Of a stretch of 64,000 nt of DNA, positions 1-10,000 are shown one piece after another. The first letter of the stretch is position 1, and the number at the start of each line of letters is the position of its first letter. The stretch comes from Lamellibrachia satsuma (lineage: Eukaryota > Annelida > Polychaeta > Sabellida > Siboglinidae). The stretch spans positions 3,506,501-3,570,500 of the forward strand of contig BSQZ01000052.1 of the NCBI GenBank assembly GCA_033239005.1. Reading direction: 5' to 3'. The notes under the pieces are model-generated. The model ran no database searches and was not told the origin of the DNA. It saw nothing but the letters and a program-made list of their open reading frames with translations. The translations under genes and the position numbers were made by a program.

Positions 1-650
1 TTGCCGCCCGCCGTTGAACAGCTTCCAACTTCTGGATGTTGGTCTTTGTGTGGGGGTCCCATGATGTGCTGGCGTATTCCAGGATAGGCCTGACCAGGGT
101 CTTATAACACTGTGCCTTGATGTTGGTTGGGCAGCTAGAGAGGTTTCTCCTGAGGAAAGCAAGGGTGTTGTTGGCCTCCTTCGTGATAGCATCGACATGG
201 GAATTCCAGGTCAGGATCCCCGCTATTGTAACTCCAAGGTACTTTCCTGTCTTCACAAGAGTCAGATTGCTACCATGGATGACATAGGTGGCTGCAATAG
301 GGTTCCGTTTCCTAGTGATTCTGATGATTCTGATGAACTAGGGTTGAATGACATCTTCCATTCTTTCTCCCACTATTGCAGTTTGTCGAGGTCATCTTGC
401 AGGATCTGGCTGTCATGTATCGTCTGTATCTTAATGTACAAGAGGGTATTGTCTGCGAAGACTTTTGTGGCATGTCATTTATGTACAGTAAGAACAAGAG
501 GGGTCTAAGTACACTTCCTTGTGGGATACCTGAGGTGACTGAGGCAGGACTGGATGTCTGACCTTCTACCAGCACTCGCTGGCTCCTGATCCATATGAGG
601 AAGTTGCCCTTGACACCATATTGCTGCAGTTTGATGGCCAGCAACTGGTG
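1..650 (-). mobile_element. Non-LTR retrotransposon RT fragment (CR1/Jockey group), truncated by window edge
   Basis: Reading the - strand gives the C-terminal half of a LINE reverse transcriptase. A GIPQGSVL block followed by LLFLLYINDMP (RT motif) lies near 470-540, and the FADD catalytic motif is degraded to FADN near 440. The post-RT part continues to position 1 with KYLGVTI, LRRNLSSCPTNIKAQCYK and RPILEYAS-type sequence, so the element runs off the left edge. Frameshifts and a stop after the palm region show it is dead. It stops at a short (AT)n/(GT)n tract at 651-682, where the next element begins. Clade assignment is by general motif likeness only. Confidence 0.75.
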
Positions 651-682
651 GGATATATATATATATATATATGTGTGTGTGT
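651..682. repeat. (AT)n-(GT)n microsatellite at a junction between two LINEs
   Basis: A short run of AT dinucleotides passes into GT dinucleotides exactly where the - strand LINE fragment ends and the + strand RTE-like element begins. Confidence 0.8.
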
Positions 683-689
683 ACCACAT

Positions 690-3396
690 TACACACCGAG
701 GTGCATAACAGCATCCTTTAGAACTAAGAACAAAAGGATTAAAATGAACATAGTGCAGTGCTACACCCCAACCAACGACAAGACTTACGAAACCAAAGAT
801 GAATTCTACAACCAACTTCTTGATACCATGAGCAATTTAGGGGATAAAAACATCAACTTGATTATGGGAGATTTCAATGCAAAGATTGGATCGGACAACC
901 AAGGATATGAAAATATGATGGGGGTTCATGGGCTGGGTGTGATGAATGACAATGGGGAGCGGTTTGTGAATGCCTGTGCAATAAACAACATTGTGTTTGG
1001 GGGAAGCGTGTTCACACACAAAAGAATACATAAGGCGACATGGGTACTCCTGACCAAGTCACTGAAAATCAGATAGACCACATCGGCATAAACAAAATGT
1101 TTAGAAGATCACTACAAGACGTGCATGTGAAGAGAGGTGCTGACGTTGCGTCTGATCACCACCTAGTAACAGCCAGGCTAAAACTCGAGCTTAGAAGAAA
1201 TGGAGTAGAACAAAAAAGACGAAAGGCAAGATATAATGTGGATTTCCTGAAGGATCCAAGCACAGCAGAAGAATATAAAGTCGCATTAGCTAATAGATTC
1301 AAAGTCCTGCAAGAACTGTATGATGAAGATGAGGGAGTAGACATCAACAGCCATTGGAGTCACATCAAAGATGCAGTAAACACCACATGCGAGGAGATAA
1401 TTGGAAGAAGGAAACCCCAAAAGAAAGACTGGATTTCAGTAGAAACAATGAGGAAAATACAGACCAGAAGAGACAAGGAGGAAGCAGTCAACAGCAGCCA
1501 CACAATGGCGGCAAAGGTAACAGCTCAGAAAGAGCACACAGCAGCAAATAGAAAGGTGAAGAAAACTGTCAAAACAGACAAAAGGAACTTCGTGGAGGGA
1601 CTTGCACAAGAGGCAGAAAAGGCAACAGCTAGCAGGAACATGAAGCAATTTTACGATACAACAAGGAAGTTAGCTTGAAAGTTTAAGAAATCAGAACGGC
1701 CAATCAGAGACAAAAAAAATGGGATCGTCCTAGTGGGGGCAAACAAACAGCTTAACAGATGGGCAAAGCATTTTGAAGAGCTGCTCAACAGACCAGTACC
1801 GCAGAATCAACCAGACATCCAACCAGCTGTGACAGATCTCCCAATAGACTGTAATAAACCCACTAGAGAAGATATAAAAAAGGCAATCGCACATATGAAA
1901 AATGAGAAAGTAGCAGGCCCTGATGGTATCCCCGCAGAAGCACTAAAGGCAGATGTAAATACTTCAGTAGAAATGCTGTACAGTATTTTTGAGGAGATCT
2001 GGGAAAAAGAAGAAATTCCAGCAGAATGGAAGGAAGGTTACCTTATTAAGATTCCCAAGAAAGGAGACCTGAGCCGCTGTGATAACTACAGAGGAATCAC
2101 GTTGTTGTCAGTACCTGGGAAGATTCGAAACAGAATACTCCTAGAGAGACTGAAAGGCAAAGTGGACCAAACTTTGCGTGAACAGCAAGCAGGCTTCAGG
2201 CAGGACAGATCGTGTACTGACAAGATTGCAACACTGTGAATCATAGTGGAACAATCCATCGAATGGAACTCATCCCTATACATGAACTTTGTTGATTACG
2301 AGAAAGCCCTTGACAGTGTGGACAGGGAGACACTCTGGAAAGTGCTAAGACACTATGGGGTGCCCAAGAAACTAGTCAACATGATCAAAAACTCCTATGA
2401 GGGAATGTCATGCAGAGTCATTCATGAAGGTCAGCTTACAAAACACGTTGAGGTTAGGACGGGGGTGAGACAAGGATGCTTACTGTCACCATTCCTCTTC
2501 ATTCTAGTCATAGACTGGGTCATGAAAACAGCAACCAAGGAGAAACGAAATGGAATCCAGTGGATGATGCTGACCAAACTTGATGACCTGGACTTTGCGG
2601 ATGACCTTGCACTCCTGTCTCACAGCCATAGGCAGATGCAGGACAAAACAACAGAACTGGCATTGATTTCAGAGCGGGTTGGGTTGAAAATCAACAAAAG
2701 GAAAACAAAGATCCTGAAAACAAATGCTACTTGCGAAACACCAATCATGCTTGAAGAAGAGACACTGGACGAGGTCAACGACTTCAGATATCTAGGCAGC
2801 ATAGTGAATACGCATGGAGGGACAGAGGCTGACGTAAAGAAAAGGATCAGCAAAGCAAGGGTAGCTTTCCACCTGTTGATAAATGTGTGGAAGTCAAAGG
2901 TAATTGGAGAAACCACAAAAATACGCTTGTTTAACACAAATGTAAAGTCCGTGTTGCTGTACGGAGCGGAAACGTGGCGAATAAACAAGACCACGCTGAT
3001 AAGGATCCAGACATTTGTCAACCATTGCCTGAGAAGAATTCTCCGAATACACTGGATGGACAGGGTGAGCAACAAAGACCTCTAGCTGGGATAGAACACA
3101 CCAAGCCCAAATAGAGATAGAGATCCTTAAGAGGAGATGGGGATGGCTTGGCCACACCTTGAGAAAGCCAAGCACAAACATAACCAGACAGGTCCTGACA
3201 TGGAACCCCCAAGGCAAGAGCAAGAGGGGATACCAAAAAACACCTGGCGGCGTGACCTCGAGGCAGACATCAAGCAAACAGGGAATGGCTGGCAACAACT
3301 GGAGAGGATTGCCCAAGACAGGAGACGCTGGAGAAATGTTGTGGATGGCCTATGCTCCAGGAGGAGTTAAGGGCCTAAGTAAGTAAGTAAGTAACA
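690..3396 (+). mobile_element. RTE-like non-LTR retrotransposon, 5'-truncated and inactive
   Basis: The + strand encodes an APE-type endonuclease followed by a reverse transcriptase in broken frames. Endonuclease motifs are IMGDFNAKIG near 864 and SDHHLVTARL near 1150. The RT has AGPDGIPAEA near 1915, GVRQGCLLSPFLF near 2465 and FADDLALLSHS near 2597. The C-terminal arginine-rich region reads RRWGWLGHTLRKPS near 3130. Frames break near 1040, 1676, 2239 and 3085, so it cannot be active. The 3' end is a run of TAAG units (about 3377-3395), the simple-repeat tail typical of RTE-type elements. The start is missing upstream of the endonuclease. Confidence 0.85.
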
Positions 3397-3592
3397 TTAC
3401 ACACATATATTTTGCCGCCAAGGCGAAGCGGTAACGCCGCCGAAGCCGTTTGTCGCACACATCATCTCCTGGATGCAATGTGTACTTTTCATTGTGACGG
3501 AAATTATTTATGCATTTCTGTATGTTTATACGATGCAATTCGAATTAACTTTTATTATATTGACAGAATTGTTAGACTAAAAAGTTAAATTA
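3397..3592. repeat. Dispersed repeat fragment upstream of CHMP4
   Basis: This stretch has no gene. Its sequence from about 3445 to 3590 recurs elsewhere in the window: the part around TTTGTCGCACACATC is found inverted near 38225-38260 and direct near 61495-61515, and the part around CGATGCAATTCGAATTAACT is found near 18300-18360. It is therefore part of a repeat family lying directly against the CHMP4 promoter. Confidence 0.6.
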
Positions 3593-3837
3593 GGATAATG
3601 GATGCTAGACCAGTGCCCGTGGCAGTGGTAAAATGGTTAGTGGCGCCACTGGTAGGAGTTTAATATTAATGAAAGCGACACCTAGCGAATGAAAGTATAA
3701 TTAAAGCATGATTCATGAGCATGCGCAGATTCGGCTAACAGCCGTCGTTATTTAGTTGTGCTTTTGAGTCACCTTTTATATATACATCAAACATAATATT
3801 GTTGTTCAATTTAAAACAAAATACAGAATCACTAATC
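3593..3837 (+). promoter_or_regulatory. CHMP4 core promoter and 5' UTR (copy 1)
   Basis: The 245 bases upstream of the CHMP4 start codon contain a TATA-like run (TTTTATATATA, about 3774-3784) roughly 55-60 bases before the ATG, leaving room for only a short leader. The block begins at a sharp homology boundary at 3593, because the same sequence is repeated at 4612-4856. The promoter role is inferred from position and the TATA-like motif. Confidence 0.5.
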
Positions 3838-4021
3838 ATGAGTTTGTTGGCAAAGCTGTTTGGGGGTGGCAAGAAAGGGGAAGCGCCTCCGTCGCCCCAG
3901 GAAGCTATTCAAAGATTGAGGGGAATCGAAGAAATGCTTCAGAAAAAGACTGACTTCCTGGAGAAGAAAATTGAACAAGAGTTAAGCATAGCTAGGAAGA
4001 ACGGCACAAAGAATAAAAGAG
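3838..4021 (+). CDS. CHMP4: CHMP4 exon 1
   Basis: Encodes residues 1-61 from the membrane-anchoring N-terminus through helix 1, ending AAAAGAG|GTAATA in phase 1. The start is the first ATG and gives the conserved MSLLAKLFGG beginning. Confidence 0.95.
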
Positions 4022-7000
4022 GTAATAACTATATCCTCAGGCTTTTTGATGATATTAGTGGCATTTCGCATTTATAAACCTTTGAGTCTCACGCAATGAG
4101 CGATAATTGAGGTGTAAGACACGAATCACGGATGGTTCGGCTCAGTCGTTTCGGGTGTTGGACGTTTCGGCCTATAATGGGTTCTGCCCATGGGCCGAAC
4201 CATCCAACGGGTGAACCGTGTTTTCGCTCCCATGGGCCGAACTATCCGTGTATGCAACTGGTGCCAGCGGGCTCCGTGGGCCGAAACAACTAACGAATTG
4301 TAGCTGTTTGTGTTGTAATTGTGTTTTCAAACCAATATTACGTATTTATTACATTCACTAGTTTCAGCTGTTTGCATGTTTTAGTGAATGTTCTACTCTA
4401 CATTATTATTGTTTTCAAACCAATTGTTTATTATGTTCACAATTTTCCCTAAATTATGAAAGTAATATTGAAAAACATACAAACGTGCTAAGAACTGAAA
4501 GTTTTTTGTTATTAAACATTCTGTTTAATCAACGAATAATACTGGTAGTATTTTATTTCATAAATAATACCAAATATGCAAATTAAACATACAAACAAGA
4601 AAGTTTAAAATGGATAATGGATGCTAGACCAGTGTCCGTGGCAGTGGTAAAATGGTTAGTGGCGCCACTGGTAGGAGTTTAATATTAATGAAAGCGACAC
4701 CTAGCGAATGAAAGTATAATTAAAGCATGATTCATGAGCATGCGCAGATTCGGCTAACAGCCGTCATTATTTAGTTGTGCTTTTGAGTCACCTTTTATAT
4801 ATACGTCAAACATAATATTGTTGTTCAGTTTAAAACAAAATACAGAATCACTAACCATGAGTTTGTTGGCAAAGCTGTTTGGGGTGTCAAGAAAGGGGAA
4901 GCGCCTCCGTCGCCCCAGGAAGCTCGGTTGACAACCTAAAATTGTAAAGTCAATATTAATTAATTATATATATTTATATATATATTTATGGTGCTATTAC
5001 ACATTTAACCTTTGTCTGTGAAATATCGAAAACAATCTTCAAACACAACCATCAGTAGCAATGCCAGAGCTCGTTAGGCGGCGCTAGTAGTGCTATGATC
5101 AGCAAGTCGACCAAAACGTGTACCCAGAGAGGCCCGTTTATAGGGGGTGCCTTTAACGGTCCATAGCAGCCGACATAGAAGGTGAAAATTTCACAATTCT
5201 CGCAAATCTGGGATTCACCTTGATTCATGAAAAAAACAATTGTATGTCCTTTATTGATCAATTATTAACACAAAAATATTTTTTTTTGATTTTGGCTACG
5301 TCTGGCTAGTAATGTACTGTACAACTAAAACAATCCCCTATCACTATCTACCGACGCCAAGAATTATCTAGCTATTTGAACATTAGGTGGCACCACACAC
5401 ATGTCAGAATAATAAATTATGCGATGTCCTAGCCCGCTGTTGTTTCAAGTTCATCTTTCTCGTCGTAGTTGTTGAAAGTTCATAAATATCCATTCTTCAA
5501 GTACATGTGTAAGTAGTAATTGATCTATCTAACTATATTATCGTGTTGCAGTATATGTTTGAAGTTCTGGAGGGTGTTTTGCTCATTTTGGCGGGAGATA
5601 AAATATGTAAACAAACTTGCAAAGTGACGGCGTGACTGACCTGTCAAACGATGTCCCAGCAGACGAAGAAAGGCATCCATTACTCACATTAAGCTCTTAC
5701 ACTTGGAATGTTAATATGATTTACACTGTGCTTTCTGATTGTTTTTCATTAAAAGTACTATCATAACTGTGTATGTGACTAATGACTATAGTAGTAGTAT
5801 TAGTAGTAATGTAAATATTTGTTTATGCCAAATTTATGCACCCAGATAATGCAATAAGTATGACATTAAAAGCTTACATTTCATCCTACATGATACAGCT
5901 GTGGAAAGGCTTCTATCAAAATCTGCATAATAGTTCGCAGTTAAAACCTTGTAAACAATATTTTCATATACATAATAATGCTAATGACCTATACATGTCA
6001 ATCATGCTTAGAAATAGACACCAAGTTTTAAAATGTCTCTGTAGGGTATATATTGTTTTTTTTCTTTTTACCAACTGCCCCTGTATAAATGTGCAAAATA
6101 AGTGAAAAATAGCAATGTTTTTCAGTTTTCCTGCAACCAAAATAATGGATGCACTGGTGTGAATGACCCCCACACAGGTTGAGAACATTTAGTACTTCCA
6201 CAGTATGTAAAAAAAATTACATTAACATTAATATTAGTAATTTTTTTAAGCCAGGTACACTTTTAATCAAAATAGAAAAAAAACGTGTTTTGGAAATGTT
6301 GACGGGGGTGTCTTTAAAGTGCTCTAACATGAAAACTAATTAACCTACAGCCACACAACTGATTCCATGATGCATCTTAATAATATATCTTTCCAAAGAT
6401 CATCATCCTACATGTTACACATGTCAAATATTCATCTTGCATCAGCATGTCTTCAGCTGTGAACATTCTTCTGTAAAGATACATAAAAGTTTGCAGTTTA
6501 AAAAAATCTTGTAAAAACTATTGTTCACATATATAATATTGCTAATGACCTATACATGTCAAACATGCTTAGAAGTAGATACTGAGTTTTTAAAATGTAT
6601 CTGTAGGGTATATACTGTGCTTGTTTTTTACTTTTTACCAACTGCCCCTGTAAAAATGTGCAAAATAAGTGAAAAATGGCACTGTTTACAGCTCTCTTGC
6701 AACAAAAATAATGGATGCACTGGTATGAATGACCCACACACAGGTTGAGAACATTGAATACTTCCACAATATGCAAAAAAATACATTAACATTAATATTA
6801 GTAATTTATATAAGCCAGGTACACTTTTTTAATCAAAATAGAAAAAACGTGTTTTGGAAATGTTGACGGGGGTGTCTTTAAAGTGCTCTAACATGAAAAC
6901 TAAGTAATCTACAGCAACACAACTGATTCCATGATGTATCTTAATAATAGGCCTTTCCAATGATCATCATTCTACATGATACACATGTTAAATATTCATC

Positions 7001-10000
7001 TTGCATCAGCATGTCTTCAGCTGTGAACATTCTTCTGTAAAGATACATAAAAGTTTGCAGTTTGTAAAAATCTTGTAAACAATATTGTTCACTTATATAA
7101 TAATGCTAATGACCTATACATGTCAAACATGCTTAGAAGTAGATACTGAGTTAAAAATATATATCTGTAGGGTATAAACTGTGGTTGTTTTTTACTTTTT
7201 ACCAACCGCCCCTGTAAAAATGTGCAAAATAAGTGAAAAATGGCACTGTTTACAGCTCTCTTGCAACAAAAATAATGGATGCACTGGTATGAATGACCCC
7301 ACACAGTTTGAGAACATTGAGTACTTCCACAATATGTAAAAAAATACATTAACATTAATATTAGTAAATTTTTTAGACCAGGTACACTTTTTTGATCAAA
7401 ATAGAAAAAAAACGTGTTTTGAAAATGTTGACGGGGGTGTCTTTAACGTGCTCTAAAATGAAAAACTAATTAACATACAGCCATACAACTGATACCATGA
7501 TGTATCTTAATAATAGGCCATTCCAACGATGTATAATACTTTGCAATAACTTAATTATCTCAAAATGGTCCAGCATAGATTGAAAACGGATGGAATTTCT
7601 TTCTTTATTAACAACTACCAATACATCATTTTCCAAAACTACTATGACACAACATTATATATATATATATATAAAACGTTGCGTTGTACTTGTATGTATA
7701 CATATATACACACACACATATTTATATATATCATGTATGTATGCACACACACAGTCACACACACAATTCAAACTCAAAAGACAAGTTTGGATATGTCAAA
7801 ATAACACTTTCACTGTACTTCAGTTTGGATCATTATTTTATTATATCAACCACTTTCCGTTATTTTATTTATGTAGTGTTACAATGCTATAAATAGTTCT
7901 AGATGATTATTATATTAGTGTGTGAGCATATTGTTTTTGTGCGCAATCATTGTTTACTTTCTTATCAATTCAGACCGTGGGCCGAAACAGCCATTCATAG
8001 ATTTCCGCTACTAGAGTGGGCTGAATCGACCGTCGCTTAATTCAATCGTGACAGTGAAGTGGGCCAAACCATCCGTCTGACACAAGAGGTGTAATTGGCT
8101 TGCTAACTCTGCAATGTTTCACTGAGCTGATATTTTCTGAAGCAGTATCAGGCTACAGGTCTTTCCATGTTGTTTGAATACCAGCTTAGGCATTGTCTGA
8201 CAATGTATGTGTATTGTTTGTTGCTTCCTGGCTGTTACCAACTTACTGAAAAGGTTAATTGCTAAGGCTACCCACCACTAGCACCAGGAACCAGTACCCA
8301 CTAGACAGTGAATACTGTGACTTAAATAGAAATACATAAGCAGGTGTTATTATTAGTCTTGATTTTCAACTCATGTGAGACTTAAATTATATTTTTACTG
8401 ACAATTCGTTCAGGTAGTTCGTGATATGAAATGTACTGTAATTGATTGTAATTGAAATAAATTTTCAGTTATACAAAATATAACAATTACTATTACAGCA
8501 AAATTTCTAAACCATAATCAATTACAATTACACAATTTTGCTGTAATCAGTTACATAATTGGACCCACCCCTGGTCGGCGTGGGCCGAACCTGTCATGGG
8601 CCATACCATCCGGGAACTGTCGTTTCGACCCACTTCACTGAAATCCGCATTGGACTTGAAATCGGTCGTTTTAGAATGGTATTTGTGCTGTGAAGGATGA
8701 AAAATATATTTCACTATTGATTCATTACTAGCTAAAACATGCAAAGTGTTGTAAGGTAATTCATGTTTTAGACAACAATTCATGGGACTAAAGTACAAAT
8801 AGTTGTTATAATAGCATTTATTTACATAAAATAAAAAAAAATGTGTCCTGTGTTTGTTAAGACATGGCTTACATGTCCCCTTTATTCTAGTTGTTTCCAG
8901 TACTCGGCAGCGTTCTATTAACTGACTAGTCTGTATTTTGTGGCTACTACAATTGTATGGTGTTACGAGGTCTTTTTCAACTAGCCAGCCTTTTAAAGAA
9001 CATCATCGCCAAGCCGACCTTTTTTATGCTGGCATTGAGGGTGGTCACTGCCAGGGTGCATATCGTCTTTTATGCCCCAATTAAATGCGAAGGGACCGAC
9101 ATTAACGTGATCACACATGTCACAAGGGATACACAGTCCTCAATGTTCAGAGCCAGGTCTTTACATCAAACATGCCCATGCCTGGTCGGGGTCTCGAACT
9201 CAGAACTCTGTCATGTAAAGCGGATATGCTAACCACTACACTACCATGCCTCCCATTTGCAATGCTTTGTTGTGGACTGGACATTTTAAGAGCAATTATT
9301 TATATTTTAGTGGATTTTCAAATGCCTAAATACCATGCTTTAAATAACCTGGTAAGCTTATTCTACCAAATAATACATGCATGTAGAATGCTTTGATGTA
9401 ATATTAAAGAGGGCTTCTAAAAAAACTTACTGCTTACTTAAATATATTATGACTTCCTGAGTGGAATTCATGTTGATAAAAGCTCAAGTGCAGTCAGGCC
9501 AGAATCCAGGAGAGGTTGTAGGAGGTCAGTGGACAGTATAAATCAAAAGGAAATGAAACATTATTGAGTCATTCTTATGAAGCATTGGAGTCATTAAAGT
9601 CATTCTGATCTGATGATTCATAATTTTTACTTTTTCGTGAACTAAAGCTAAAAAGTGTGATTCTACAAGAATTATAATGGCATCTCTGTTCAATAAAAAA
9701 TACACTTGATTCTCATTTTGCCAATACTTTTACAAAATGGTGGCCAGCAATTTTGTTTGTTACCATGAAAACGGGGGTATAGCAGAAGAAAGTTCAATAT
9801 ATTTTTTACTTAGTAAGACACAATCTACAGTTTGGGCAGAAAAAAATGCACCTACTGTGTAAATAAAAAGATAGTACTATCAACCTGTCATGTCTCATCT
9901 TAAGAAAACAGTGTGTGGTTGTAGATAACATCTAAACTGCTGGTTGATTCTAAGGGCTAGCTTCATTAATTAAACATGTTTTTCACAGTTGCTCTGCAGG

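Noticed and set aside
9178..9253. tRNA gene on the - strand
   Set aside because: A- and B-box-like motifs are present, but the cloverleaf is not, and an unrelated body follows, so it was called a tRNA-derived SINE.
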